Origin: a virus
Length of the DNA: 64,000 bases
Reading direction: 5' to 3' (one strand)
IMG/VR virus record: IMGVR_UViG_3300035183_001163
Location: 1-64,000 of that record
Shown here: one piece after another, positions 15,048-22,525 of the stretch
Numbering within the stretch: position 1 is the first letter of the stretch
Layout of the letters: the number at the start of each line of letters is the position of its first letter
The notes under the pieces: generated by a model
Databases searched by the model: none
What the model saw: the letters and a program-made list of their open reading frames with translations, nothing else
What the model was told of the DNA's origin: nothing
Translations under genes and position numbers: made by a program

Positions 15048-15518
15048 TCAGCCGTCGTCGGTGAGCGTGCGGATGGTCGCGACGATGGCCGCGAGCTTCT
15101 CCGCCGCGGTGCTCAGCCCGACGTTCGCCGCGCGGAGCGCCTCCTTGAGCGAGCGCTCGCGGCGCTCGCCGGCGACGAGCAGCTCATGGAGCTTCGCCAC
15201 CTCGCGCTCCGCGGCGAAGACGCGCTCCAGCAGCGCGGCGCGCGTCGGGTCCGGCGGAGCGTCGCCGCTCTCGTCGTCCACGAGCACCGCGACCGGCTCT
15301 CCGGGGCGCACGGCTTTCATCGCCAGCACCGTCCGATGGGCGTGGATGCGCTTGTAGTAGTCCTCCGCGCCCTCGACGAGGTCGGGCGCCTCAATGACGA
15401 CGCCGAACGGCTCCGGGCGCGTCGGTGGCGGCGGCGGGATGTCGTCCTGCGCACCCTCTCCACCGACCGGCGGCGCGGGTGGGCGTCGCGTTGGTCGGCG
15501 CGGCGGCTTCGTCGTCAT
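15048..15518 (-). CDS. Unknown proline-rich / coiled-coil protein
   Basis: 156 residues. Residues 1-35 are Pro/Arg-rich, with RRPTRRPPAPP and IPPPPPTRP. Residues 70-90 contain KAVRPGEPVAVLVDDESGD, and the last 60 form a helix or coiled coil (LLERVFAAEREVAKLHELLV). It overlaps the 33-residue membrane gene upstream by one base (ATGA). Function unknown. Confidence 0.6.
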   Translation of the reverse strand: MTTKPPRRPTRRPPAPPVGGEGAQDDIPPPPPTRPEPFGVVIEAPDLVEGAEDYYKRIHAHRTVLAMKAVRPGEPVAVLVDDESGDAPPDPTRAALLERVFAAEREVAKLHELLVAGERRERSLKEALRAANVGLSTAAEKLAAIVATIRTLTDDG

Positions 15519-15619
15519 CAGTCCAGAAGATGTAGCAGACAGGCCGCGAATACGAACAGAGTTACAAGCGCCAGGAGCGCGTCGTCGGCGTCCGCGAGAG
15601 GATGTCGCACGGGCTTCAC
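15518..15619 (-). CDS. 33-residue single-span membrane protein
   Basis: Begins at GTG 15619, overlapping the preceding gene's stop by 4 bases, and ends with an ATGA overlap to the next gene. The last 20 residues (LLALVTLFVFAACLLHLLD) form one hydrophobic span; the first 13 are polar. The tight coupling on both sides supports it as a real small gene. A holin- or exclusion-type role is possible but unsupported. Confidence 0.55.
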   Translation of the reverse strand: MKPVRHPLADADDALLALVTLFVFAACLLHLLD

Positions 15620-15912
15620 GGCGCGGCGTTTCCGTTCGGTAACACGTGCTCGGGAATGCAGAAGTGGACCGCGTTGCCGGCGGAGACGTGGTGGTTGTTC
15701 ATCCGAAGGTCGACGCTCGCGACCCATCGGAGCCCGGCGCGGTCGGCGTAGAGGTGGGCGACCTGGCTGAGGGTCGTCGTCTTGTCGAAGGCGTCGTCCT
15801 TCGCCCAGAGTCGCCTCGACTCCGGCGAGCGGTAGACGCGGAGCATGAAGCGCTCGCCGTCGAGCGCGAAGAGCCCCAACCAGTAGCCCGTCCGCTTCAA
15901 ACGACGCGCCAC
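15616..15912 (-). CDS. Unknown small protein
   Basis: 98 residues from a GTG at 15912. Mixed alpha/beta: GYWLGLFALDGERFMLRVYR and GLRWVASVDLRMNNHHVSAG. A lone Cys near the end and a His pair do not make a recognisable metal site. It is part of the seven-gene minus-strand operon. Confidence 0.6.
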   Translation of the reverse strand: MARRLKRTGYWLGLFALDGERFMLRVYRSPESRRLWAKDDAFDKTTTLSQVAHLYADRAGLRWVASVDLRMNNHHVSAGNAVHFCIPEHVLPNGNAAP

Positions 15913-15915
15913 CGC

Positions 15916-16434
15916 TCAACCGCTCGTACGTCGAAGCACGTCCCGGAGCTGCTCGACAGCCTGCTTCACCTCGACGTCGTGGGAGACGACGTCGGGGAGC
16001 GCCGCTTCGGCGAAGGCGACGACCATCGGGACGGTGAGGTGGTTGATGCCGGCGCTCTCCACGAGCGCGCGCAGCGCCCTCTCCGTCGTCTCGTCCTCCT
16101 CGCAGCGCGCCACGAGCCGCTTCATGAGCGCGTGGTGCTCCGCGTGGCCGGGCGAGCGGAGGATGTCCGCGAGGTGGAGCGCCCACCGGGGCGTCCACGT
16201 CTCCAGCACCTGGCGCCCGCCGCTCTTCCTTCCCGTCCGCGCGCGCTCCAGCGGCGCCCCGAGCAGCTTCAGCCCTTCCAGCGTCCCGGAATACCACCCG
16301 ACGGTCACCCAGCCGCGCGCGGCGAAGGAGCGGCGCGCCGACTCGGCCTGGCACCCGAAGGTCTTTCGATGTCCGGAGAGGCCCTTGCGGCGGAGGCGCG
16401 CCCCGCATCCCGGGCACGTCGTGTCGAAGTCCAT
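15916..16434 (-). CDS. Zinc-finger protein (CxxC...HxxxxxC)
   Basis: 172 residues. The N-terminus TCPGCGARLRRKGLSGH followed by FGC makes one CxxC/H/C zinc knuckle; the rest is helical. A similar knuckle (CTGCGMP ... H ... C) occurs in the plus-strand gene at 43254, and a CxxC/HxxxxH version in the gene at 44596. The three therefore look like members of one phage family of zinc-knuckle proteins. Their target is unknown. Confidence 0.6.
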   Translation of the reverse strand: MDFDTTCPGCGARLRRKGLSGHRKTFGCQAESARRSFAARGWVTVGWYSGTLEGLKLLGAPLERARTGRKSGGRQVLETWTPRWALHLADILRSPGHAEHHALMKRLVARCEEDETTERALRALVESAGINHLTVPMVVAFAEAALPDVVSHDVEVKQAVEQLRDVLRRTSG

Positions 16435-16438
16435 CGCG

Positions 16439-16744
16439 CTATCTCTTCCCGTTCGCCCACCGCTTCAGCCGCTTCGCGTTCTCCAGCGCGCGGTGGAGTA
16501 GGGATAGGACGGTCGGCGCTCCGGCGCTCGTCGCGACGCGCTCCAGCCCTCGCGTCGTGAACGACGCCCCGAGCATCGATATCCGTTTCTGGAGGCAGAG
16601 GCAACAGGTGATATACCCATCTCGCCGCGTACCCTTCACGTGGACGCGGCCGTCGCATAGCGCCCGCGAGCCGCCGGGGACGAGCGCGTGGGTGACCTCG
16701 TTGGAGAGGTCGGGCTTGGGGCCTCCGAAGCGCTTACCGGGCAT
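16439..16744 (-). CDS. Small basic Cys-containing protein
   Basis: 101 residues: GRVHVKGTRRDGYITCCLCLQKRI contains a CCxC cluster with an earlier Cys at ALCDG, which could form one zinc site. The C-terminus is strongly basic (RALENAKRLKRWANGKR). It overlaps the upstream membrane protein gene by 11 bases. Confidence 0.55.
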   Translation of the reverse strand: MPGKRFGGPKPDLSNEVTHALVPGGSRALCDGRVHVKGTRRDGYITCCLCLQKRISMLGASFTTRGLERVATSAGAPTVLSLLHRALENAKRLKRWANGKR

Positions 16745-17585
16745 CGGGCTTCGGGGTGACGGGACCGTAGACGGCTTGGCACACCTCGCACGTCTCGGGG
16801 TCGTGGTCGGCGTCGCGCTTCGCGTGCGGCGGGACGGAGCCCGCCTCCAGCAGCTTTACCGAAGGCGGCGGCAGCTCCGGGCGCGAATCCCCGTCCTTCA
16901 CGGGGGGCTCGGCTTCGCGCTCCCGCACCCCACTCGCGAGCTTCCCCGGCGCAGCCGTCAGCGCCGCATCGCGCGGCATCGGCATGGGAGGGATAGGGGC
17001 ATCGGGGTCCACGGGCGGCGGCTCGCTCGGCCCGTCGTCGTGGAGGAAGCTCGTCGCGTCATCGGCCCACGACGCCAGCGCCCGAAGCGCGTCACCGGCC
17101 AGGGAGAGCGACTCGATGGCCCGACGGCTCGCTCCCGCCCCGGAATCACCCCGAGCGAGCGCCGACAGACGCTCCCGCCACCGAGCCGCCCGCCGATGCG
17201 CCGAGGCCCCTACGGCCCACGCTCCGGTCGCGACGAGCAGCCAGAGCCCCATCGGCCTCTCGGCGGCGTGGGCCATCGACGCGGCCCCGAGCGAGAACCA
17301 GAACAGCGCCCACGCCCCCAGCTCCACCGTCCTCGCCGTCGCCGCCTTCCGGGCGAGCGTCGTCGGAGAGAGAACAAGCGAAGAGGCCCCCTCCCCGAAG
17401 CGCGCGCCTTCCGCCGTACGCGGGACCGGCTCTTCGGGGAGCACGGACGCTCCGGAGCGTTCCGCGCCCCCGGTGTTCGTCTCGCGGGGGGAAGGAGCCG
17501 GCAGAGAGAGGGCCTCCTCGGCGTCCGTCTTTGCGGCTAGGGGAGCACGTTCGTAGGGAGCGCGCGCGTCGTGGGCGAGAGCCAT
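16734..17585 (-). CDS. Membrane protein with two transmembrane segments
   Basis: 283 residues. Two hydrophobic spans at about 88-107 (ELGAWALFWFSLGAASMAHA) and 112-130 (GLWLLVATGAWAVGASAH) form a hairpin. A polar, Pro/Ser-rich N-terminus and a long acidic/proline C-terminus carry a final CEVC pair. It is the first gene of the minus-strand operon. TAGACT lies 6 bases before its ATG, so its mRNA is probably leaderless. A role in host envelope or superinfection control is possible but not shown. Confidence 0.65.
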   Translation of the reverse strand: MALAHDARAPYERAPLAAKTDAEEALSLPAPSPRETNTGGAERSGASVLPEEPVPRTAEGARFGEGASSLVLSPTTLARKAATARTVELGAWALFWFSLGAASMAHAAERPMGLWLLVATGAWAVGASAHRRAARWRERLSALARGDSGAGASRRAIESLSLAGDALRALASWADDATSFLHDDGPSEPPPVDPDAPIPPMPMPRDAALTAAPGKLASGVREREAEPPVKDGDSRPELPPPSVKLLEAGSVPPHAKRDADHDPETCEVCQAVYGPVTPKPDAR

Positions 17586-17591
17586 GGCGAC

Positions 17592-17597
17592 AGTCTA
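17592..17597 (-). promoter_or_regulatory. -10 element of the minus-strand operon
   Basis: On the minus strand TAGACT is followed by GTCGCC and the ATG of the 283-residue gene (6-base gap). It is back to back with the plus-strand promoter at 17636, so this gap is a divergent control region. Confidence 0.5.
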
Positions 17598-17635
17598 CCT
17601 CAGTTTCCTCTCCGTTCTTCCAACTCTCTCTTGCG

Positions 17636-17663
17636 TTGCAACGGCCTCACCTGTCAGTATGTA
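17636..17663 (+). promoter_or_regulatory. Class A-like promoter for the 17.7 kb operon
   Basis: TTGCAA (17636-17641), a 16-base spacer and TATGTA (17658-17663). The -35 is identical to that of the four repeated leader promoters, but the leader hairpin and AAGGAG are absent. The start codon at 17689 follows 25 bases later, with GAAGGGA upstream. Confidence 0.5.
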
Positions 17664-17688
17664 GCCCATCCGAAGGGACTACGCAGTC

Positions 17689-18405
17689 ATGCCCTACCGC
17701 CCCCTGGACCGTGAGACGTACGACAAGCTCCTGGAATCGTTCCGCAACTACCCGGGCGAGATTGACCGCGCTGCGAAGTTCTCGGGCGTCGACTGGCGCA
17801 CGGCGAAGCGCGCTTGGGCCGGCCCGCCGCGCAAGAAGCTCGCATGGTTCCGCGTCATCAAAGACGTCCTCGCCGACGAGAAAGCAGAGGCCGAGCGGCT
17901 CCGCGCCCAGCAGGACGCCGCGCTCACCGCGGAGCGAGAGCGCATCGCGAAAGAGGCCGAAGACGCCCGCCGGCTGGAAGAGGAAGCGCGGATGGTCGAC
18001 GAGGCGAGCCTCCGAACGCTCCGCAAGGACGCCCTCGCGGGGCTCGTCGCGTGCGCGGCGCTCACCGACGGCATCGGAAAGCTCGCCAAGCGAATCGGCG
18101 ACCAGCTCTCCACCGGCGTCGACAAGAACGGCAAGCCGCTCGACATCGAGGTGGGCTCGACGCTCAAGATTCTCCGCGACTACTCGCTCACCGTCGGGCG
18201 CCTCGGCCACATCGTCGACACCATCGCGAGCATGCAGCGCGTGAAGGAAGGGCTCCCCACCGCCGTCATGGGCATCAACGTCGCGCACATCACGCTGGAG
18301 GACGCGGAGCGCGAGGTCGAATTCGCGAAGGGCGCCCTGGAGCGCGCGCGGGAGCTGGGCCTCGTCGTCCACTCCGGCGGCGCGGAGGCAAAGAAGCCGG
18401 CTTAG
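17689..18405 (+). CDS. HTH/coiled-coil protein, candidate small terminase subunit
   Basis: 238 residues. Residues 8-45 fit a helix-turn-helix (YPGEIDRAAKFSGVDWRTAK). Residues 60-105 are a charged coiled coil, followed by a helical core (LTDGIGKLAKRIGDQL) that could be an oligomerisation domain. This domain order occurs in phage small terminase subunits and in some transcription regulators. The large subunit lies 11.7 kb downstream, so assignment is only tentative. Driven by its own promoter. Confidence 0.5.
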   Translation: MPYRPLDRETYDKLLESFRNYPGEIDRAAKFSGVDWRTAKRAWAGPPRKKLAWFRVIKDVLADEKAEAERLRAQQDAALTAERERIAKEAEDARRLEEEARMVDEASLRTLRKDALAGLVACAALTDGIGKLAKRIGDQLSTGVDKNGKPLDIEVGSTLKILRDYSLTVGRLGHIVDTIASMQRVKEGLPTAVMGINVAHITLEDAEREVEFAKGALERARELGLVVHSGGAEAKKPA

Positions 18406-18414
18406 CTCTCGCCG

Positions 18415-18434
18415 CCCTGTCGCTCGCGACAGGG
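18415..18434 (+). terminator. Strong hairpin after the HTH protein gene
   Basis: CCCTGTCG-CTCG-CGACAGGG, a perfect 8-bp stem with a 4-base loop, 9 bases after the stop codon. No T-run follows, so it may act as an mRNA-stabilising or processing structure rather than an intrinsic terminator. Confidence 0.5.
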
Positions 18435-18470
18435 TAGCACGTCACGCAACCTCAGCACAAGGACCGAACG

Positions 18471-18797
18471 ATGAGCACCCCCAAGAAGACCCACGACCCC
18501 GCCCAGCCCGGCTACTCGGGCGCCACGCCCGTCGCGCTCTCAGGAGCATCCATCCCCGAGGCCGCGAGCAGCGAGGCGCGCCCCAAGCAGCGGCGCGGCT
18601 TCGCGTGCATCGACCCCGAGCGCCGCCGCGAGATTGCTCGCAAGGGCGGACGTGCCGCGCACGCCGCCGGCACCGCCCACCAGTTCACGAGCGACGAGGC
18701 GCGCGCGGCCGGCAAGAAGGGCGGGACCGCCCCGCACGTCCGGCGCGGACGCGGTCCCGGCGACAAGCCCGCCGCGAACACGGAGACGGCCCAGTGA
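18471..18797 (+). CDS. KGG-motif (general stress-type) protein
   Basis: 108 residues. RRGFACIDPERRREIARKGG and AHAAGTAHQFTSDEARAAGKKGG are two copies of the KGG repeat (PF10685-type) found in bacterial stress-induced proteins such as GsiB/YciG. The N-terminal 40 residues are disordered. A small, Lys/Gly-rich protein of this kind may bind DNA or protect against desiccation; its purpose in a phage is unknown. Confidence 0.75.
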   Translation: MSTPKKTHDPAQPGYSGATPVALSGASIPEAASSEARPKQRRGFACIDPERRREIARKGGRAAHAAGTAHQFTSDEARAAGKKGGTAPHVRRGRGPGDKPAANTETAQ

Positions 18798-18976
18798 AGC
18801 GCGTCGCCAAGAAGGACCTCCCGCCGCTCCCGCGCGCGGTCTGGTTCCTCCGGTGTCGCGGGGGAATCCTGATGCTGACGCCGTTCTTCACGCGGAAGGA
18901 AGCCCGCGCGAAGGCGCGCAAGGGCGAGACCCCGGTGGGGCCGTTCGTCCTCGCGGAGCGCCGCGGGCAGGAGTGA
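18794..18976 (+). CDS. Small basic protein
   Basis: 60 residues from GTG 18794 (GTGA overlap). VWFLRCRGGILMLTPFFTRKEARAKARKG suggests a beta hairpin and a basic helix. Not recognised. Confidence 0.5.
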   Translation: MKRVAKKDLPPLPRAVWFLRCRGGILMLTPFFTRKEARAKARKGETPVGPFVLAERRGQE

Positions 18977-18982
18977 CCGACA

Positions 18983-19171
18983 ATGGGATACCCCACGCCT
19001 GACTTCTGCCAGTTCGTCTGGTGCTTCGCGTTCCTCACGGCCGTGAAGCGCCTCGACGTCGGCCAGGCGTGGGCTGTCGCCGACGAGCAGCGCGCGCGGT
19101 ACCATGAGCGCGTGACGCGCGGCCAGCTACGGGAGCGGAGCGACGTCAAGAAACGGAAGAAGGCGAAGTGA
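18983..19171 (+). CDS. Small protein with aromatic N-terminus and basic tail
   Basis: 62 residues, ATG after an AGGAG at about 10-bp distance. YPTPDFCQFVWCFAFLTAVK precedes a lysine-rich tail (KKRKKAK). The aromatic helix is amphipathic rather than a clear membrane span. Confidence 0.45.
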   Translation: MGYPTPDFCQFVWCFAFLTAVKRLDVGQAWAVADEQRARYHERVTRGQLRERSDVKKRKKAK

Positions 19172-19419
19172 GCACGTTTCGTCCCCCGCCCCAGTGCCCG
19201 CCCGACTCCGAACCGACGCTCCCGAGCACCCCGTCCCCGGCGCTCCCCTACCGCGCCGCCGTCCCGGTGCTCGACGCGGAGCCTGACCCCTTCCCGCCGC
19301 CCCATCGGTATACGTCGACGGCGTGCGTCCACGGGGAGCACGCGGCCTGTCGCGGGACGTGTAAGTTCTGCGCCGATGCGTGCCGGTGCCCCTGCCACGT
19401 CGCTCCGACGGTGCCGTGA
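19168..19419 (+). CDS. Cysteine/histidine-rich small protein
   Basis: 83 residues from GTG 19168. The first 45 are Pro-rich and probably disordered. The C-terminal 38 contain CVHGEHAACRGTCKFCADAC then CRCPCH, which has the ligands for one or two zinc ions. It is the first of four adjacent Cys-rich small ORFs. Confidence 0.5.
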   Translation: MSTFRPPPQCPPDSEPTLPSTPSPALPYRAAVPVLDAEPDPFPPPHRYTSTACVHGEHAACRGTCKFCADACRCPCHVAPTVP

Positions 19420-19595
19420 TGAATCACCCGAGCGAGAGCGGAGAGCCCTTCTGCCGGTCGGCGTGGAAGCCGGTTCAGTCGTCCGGGATGCGTCCGGGCT
19501 ATGACTGCCGTTGCTCGGGCTGCATGCAGTCCCTCGGGCAGGCGATGGACCCCGCGGTGCTCCGCGAGATGGCGCGCCAGGCGAGGTCCGCGTGA
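19419..19595 (+). CDS. Cysteine-containing small protein
   Basis: 58 residues, ATG 19419. Four cysteines (FCRS, YDCRCSGC) could bind one zinc; the rest is helical. Overlaps both neighbours by 1-4 bases. Confidence 0.45.
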   Translation: MNHPSESGEPFCRSAWKPVQSSGMRPGYDCRCSGCMQSLGQAMDPAVLREMARQARSA

Positions 19596-19840
19596 GCCTC
19601 AAGACGACCTGCGAGTGTTCGCACGACCGTGACACCCACTTCAAGAACCTCTCGACGGGCAAGCGCGAGAGCTGCCTGGCGCGGGACTGCGGCTGCGTGG
19701 AGTACATCCCGGCCGCCGACCCGTCGCGCCCGAAGGGGTGCCCGCCTAAGCCGGAGCCCAGCGCGTCCAGCTTCATCGCGTACGTGGACGACGACGAGGA
19801 CAACCCGCACTGGTGGGAGGAGATGTATGGGGCCGACTAA
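19592..19840 (+). CDS. Cysteine-rich small protein
   Basis: 82 residues. TTCECSHDRDTHFKNLSTG and CLARDCGCVEYIP supply five cysteines and two histidines in a C-x-C-x-H arrangement. The tail is acidic (YVDDDEDNPHWWEEMYG). Function unknown. Confidence 0.5.
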   Translation: MSLKTTCECSHDRDTHFKNLSTGKRESCLARDCGCVEYIPAADPSRPKGCPPKPEPSASSFIAYVDDDEDNPHWWEEMYGAD

Positions 19841-20162
19841 GAAGCCCGACCCGAAGACGCCGCTGACGGAGACGCTCGACGACTGGACATTCAAGTACGA
19901 GCTGACGCCGGCGGAGCGCGAGGTCCTCTTCGCGACCGCGACGGGCTCCGCCACGCACGCGGAGCTGGCGCGGATGCGCGAGACGACCCCGGACACCGTC
20001 AAGGCCCAGTCCTCGGACGTGTGCAAGAAGGTCGGCGCGCGCTCCCTGCTCGACGCGTCGCTCCGCCTCTTCCGGGAGGCGTACGCGCTCGCGGAGAGCG
20101 ACCGCGAGATGCGGGACGCGAAGCGGGAGAAGCTCGGGGAAGACGAGGACGACCATGGCTGA
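19827..20162 (+). CDS. LuxR-type helix-turn-helix DNA-binding protein
   Basis: 111 residues from ATG 19827. LTPAEREVLFATATGSATHA and LARMRETTPDTVKAQSSDVC then KKVGARSLLDA follow the four-helix GerE/LuxR pattern (LTxxExxVL ... S..TVK.....I..KL...). No sensor domain is present, so it is a stand-alone DNA binder. It could control the operons around it; the operator is not identifiable. Confidence 0.65.
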   Translation: MGPTKKPDPKTPLTETLDDWTFKYELTPAEREVLFATATGSATHAELARMRETTPDTVKAQSSDVCKKVGARSLLDASLRLFREAYALAESDREMRDAKREKLGEDEDDHG

Positions 20163-20526
20163 GCCGAAGACGCGCGAGGAGTACGACACCGCCTACAGGG
20201 CGAACACGAAGGTCTCGGGGTTCGGGCTCGGTACGAGCGTCCACTACCCCTGTCCGTTCTGCGCCGCGCCCGATTGGGTCGTGACGCGCATCCTCGACAT
20301 GGAGCAGACCTTCCAGCGCCCGCACGCGTGCTCGACGTGTAGCCGCGCCGCTCGCCTCGTCATCAAGCGCCCCGCGCCCGCCGACGCCATCACGTTCCAC
20401 CTCGTCCAGACCGCTGGCCCCGACCCCGCGCCGTACCTCGCCGGGCTCTGCGTCCGGGAGGGCGACGGGAAGCAGGCGCCGGTCATCGGCGCTCTCGCGA
20501 AGCCGGAGCGCCCGCGCGGGAACTAG
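20155..20526 (+). CDS. Zinc-ribbon small protein
   Basis: 123 residues. YPCPFCAAPDW and HACSTCSRAARLVIK form a classic four-cysteine ribbon; the following 40 residues are a beta-rich extension. No known partner. Confidence 0.6.
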   Translation: MAEPKTREEYDTAYRANTKVSGFGLGTSVHYPCPFCAAPDWVVTRILDMEQTFQRPHACSTCSRAARLVIKRPAPADAITFHLVQTAGPDPAPYLAGLCVREGDGKQAPVIGALAKPERPRGN

Positions 20527-20534
20527 GTGCCCGG

Positions 20535-20550
20535 CCCGGGAAGAACCGGG
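20535..20550 (+). promoter_or_regulatory. Hairpin presenting the ribosome binding site
   Basis: CCCGG-GAAGAA-CCGGG: a 5-bp stem whose loop holds the purine-rich GGAAGA ribosome-binding element, ending 1 base before ATG 20552. Initiation could depend on opening this stem. Confidence 0.4.
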
Positions 20551-20551
20551 T

Positions 20552-20767
20552 ATGGGTATCTCCGCCGAAGACTTCCCCCGCGAGCACCGCGGCGCCACGC
20601 TGCTCGACGCCCGCGAGACGCACGATGGCTTCGCGGCCCGCTACCGTCTCCCCGACGGCGAAACGTTTCCCGTCCGCATCCCGCGCGACCTCGCCCCGTG
20701 CTTCACGCGCGGGGACATGCTCTGCACCCTGGACGCGTTCCTCGACGCCGCGGAGCGGACGCTATGA
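20552..20767 (+). CDS. Unknown small protein
   Basis: 71 residues beginning MGISAEDFPREHRG. Beta-rich middle (GFAARYRLPDGETFPVRIPR) with a C-terminal helix. The opening MGI...DFPR is echoed in the gene at 21752. Confidence 0.5.
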   Translation: MGISAEDFPREHRGATLLDARETHDGFAARYRLPDGETFPVRIPRDLAPCFTRGDMLCTLDAFLDAAERTL

Positions 20768-20880
20768 AGCCGGACGTCTGGCAGCTCCGCGGCTCGCGCT
20801 CGATGGGCGAGGGCGTGCTGGCCGACGGGCTCAGCGAGGGCGGCTGGGTCCAGCTCGCGCGCGCGTACCGGGGCCGATGA
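20764..20880 (+). CDS. 38-residue small protein
   Basis: ATG 20764 and TGA 20880 make 4-base overlaps with both neighbours, and codon use is coding-like. The short sequence (MKPDVWQLRGSRSMGEGVLA...) has no motif. Confidence 0.4.
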   Translation: MKPDVWQLRGSRSMGEGVLADGLSEGGWVQLARAYRGR

Positions 20881-21191
20881 GCACGTCCTCGCCCGCCGGT
20901 CGCCTCGAAGCGCTCGCGGAGAGGGCCGTCCTCTCCGTCGCCACCCACGGCCACGTCGGGGAGCGCGCGCTGTTCGCGGCCATCATGGGCGCGGAGCTAG
21001 GCCCGGACGAAGACGAGGCGCGCGCGGTCGTCACGTTCGCGGTGCTCCGCGGCTTCATCGAGCCGGTGGAGGTCGAGCGCGTCGTCCCGACACCGAAGGG
21101 CTCGTGGCGCATCACGCTGCTCCAGTACCGGCTCACGAAGAACGAGGAGCGGCTCCGCGAGGCGTTCGGTGTCATCGGGCGGCCGCGGTGA
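20877..21191 (+). CDS. Winged-helix-like small protein (array member)
   Basis: 104 residues. Helices RAVLSVATHGHVGERALFAA and DEARAVVTFAVLRGFIEPVE are followed by a two-strand segment ending WRITLLQYRLTKNEERLREA. The 'recognition helix, RGF/RGL, then Y-x-L-T-x-x-G' order is shared with many ORFs up to 28.8 kb. First member of the array. Confidence 0.5.
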   Translation: MSTSSPAGRLEALAERAVLSVATHGHVGERALFAAIMGAELGPDEDEARAVVTFAVLRGFIEPVEVERVVPTPKGSWRITLLQYRLTKNEERLREAFGVIGRPR

Positions 21192-21457
21192 GCGACGACT
21201 TCGACGACATCGTGTGGTGCGTCGTCACCGTCGTCCGGAAGAACGGCGGCCGCATCGGGCTCACCGCGGACGAGGTCCTCGCGGGGTGGGAGCGGGTCAC
21301 CGCCGGCTCGCGCCCGAAGCCCGACCGCGAGACGGTGAAGGCCGCCGCGGTCGTCGCTGTCGAGCAGGGCGACCTTCGCTGGAGCGCGGTGAGCGCTCCG
21401 GACGGCGAGCCGCGCGCCTTCCACCCCCACGCGGCGCTCCTCCGGGGCTACCCGTGA
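21188..21457 (+). CDS. Small array protein
   Basis: 89 residues from GTG 21188. VWCVVTVVRKNGGRIGLTAD then ETVKAAAVVAVEQGDLRWSA: helix-turn-helix-like followed by a short wing. Resembles the gene at 21973 in its VxxAxxVAxExGxLxWS segment. Confidence 0.5.
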   Translation: MSDDFDDIVWCVVTVVRKNGGRIGLTADEVLAGWERVTAGSRPKPDRETVKAAAVVAVEQGDLRWSAVSAPDGEPRAFHPHAALLRGYP

Positions 21458-21774
21458 ACCCGTTGGTCCTGGAGGAGATGGCGTGGACGGTGGCGATGAC
21501 CGTCGCGCGGAGCGGCGTCATCATCGATGATGGGCTGGAGCTGAGGCTCACGCCGCTGCTCCCGCGCGGAGAGGACCGGCGCGCCGCCGTCGCGCTCGCG
21601 CTGCTCCGCGGCTGGATAGCGCTGGAGGACTACGGCCACCGGACGTACGGGCGGGACTTCTACGTCGTCGGGGACCGCTTCCATCGCGACAAGCGCGCGC
21701 GGTACGAGAAGCTCCACGGAATCGGCACCTACCCGCGGGAAGATTGGGAGGATGGGTATCGTCGCTCCCGCTGA
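21454..21774 (+). CDS. Small array protein
   Basis: 106 residues. VLEEMAWTVAMTVARSGVII, RAAVALALLRGWIALEDYGH and RTYGRDFYVVGDRFHRD give the same helix, RGW, wing order. Overlaps the next gene by 23 bases. Confidence 0.5.
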   Translation: MNPLVLEEMAWTVAMTVARSGVIIDDGLELRLTPLLPRGEDRRAAVALALLRGWIALEDYGHRTYGRDFYVVGDRFHRDKRARYEKLHGIGTYPREDWEDGYRRSR

Positions 21775-21976
21775 GTTCCATCCCGGACGCGAGCAGCTCC
21801 GGGAGGGCTACGACCCCGCCGACTTCCCGCGCGACTTCGCCGCGGACGAGAAGGCGCTCCGGACCATGTACCCCGGCAAGCCTCCGAAGCTCGGGGACAT
21901 CCACCGCTGGCTCGACGGACGCGACCGCACGGAGTCCCGCGGCCGTGCCGCTCTCATCCGGCGGGCTGGCGTATGA
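21752..21976 (+). CDS. Unknown small protein
   Basis: 74 residues, MGIVAPAEFHPGREQLREGY... ; shares the MGI and DFPRDF features of the gene at 20552. Highly charged, no fold assignment. Start is preceded by GGGAGG. Confidence 0.5.
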   Translation: MGIVAPAEFHPGREQLREGYDPADFPRDFAADEKALRTMYPGKPPKLGDIHRWLDGRDRTESRGRAALIRRAGV

Positions 21977-22287
21977 CCATCGACCACGCGGAGCTGCGCT
22001 TCAACGAGCGCGCCAACTACCTCTACAGCGCGTGCGTCGACCTGCTCCGCCGCCACGGCATCGGCGTCGAGATGACCGTGCCGAAGGTGCTCGCGCTGCT
22101 CCCATCGCTCGGGCGCTTCTACCCCGGCTTCGCGCCGCCGTCAGTGGACGAGGTCCGGGCGGCGCTCGTCGTCGCGACGGAGCGCGGAGAGCTGGAGTGG
22201 ACCGTCGGCGCGGACGGTGAGCAGCGCGTGCGCCTCTCGCGTGAGCGGGCGTACGGCGGCAGCCCGGTGTACGACTATGACGACTGA
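21973..22287 (+). CDS. Winged-helix-like small protein (array member)
   Basis: 104 residues. LYSACVDLLRRHGIGVEMTV and DEVRAALVVATERGELEWTV then GEQRVRLSRERAYGG. The VVATERGELEWTVG segment parallels VVAVEQGDLRWSAVS at 21188, so the two are probably duplicates. Confidence 0.5.
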   Translation: MTIDHAELRFNERANYLYSACVDLLRRHGIGVEMTVPKVLALLPSLGRFYPGFAPPSVDEVRAALVVATERGELEWTVGADGEQRVRLSRERAYGGSPVYDYDD

Positions 22288-22525
22288 GATGACCTGCACC
22301 CAGCGGACAGCGTGCGGTCATCTCTGCGGCCGCCCGCACCACGCGACGATGCGGTGGCCCGGCGCGGAGCCGCTCCCCATCTGCTACGCGCACGCCATCC
22401 GCGGGGCGGGCATCGCGGAGCACCTCGGCTTCACGCTCGACCTCCAGTGGACGCCGGAGGGCGACGAATACCGGCGCGCGCTCGACGCCATCGAGCGCCT
22501 CAAGAATGAGGCGTTGGAGCGGTAA
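22277..22525 (+). CDS. Cys/His-containing small protein
   Basis: 82 residues. CTQRTACGHLCGRPHHA and a later ICYAHAI supply a possible C-C-C-H/C zinc site, then a helical tail. Function unknown. Confidence 0.5.
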   Translation: MTTEMTCTQRTACGHLCGRPHHATMRWPGAEPLPICYAHAIRGAGIAEHLGFTLDLQWTPEGDEYRRALDAIERLKNEALER

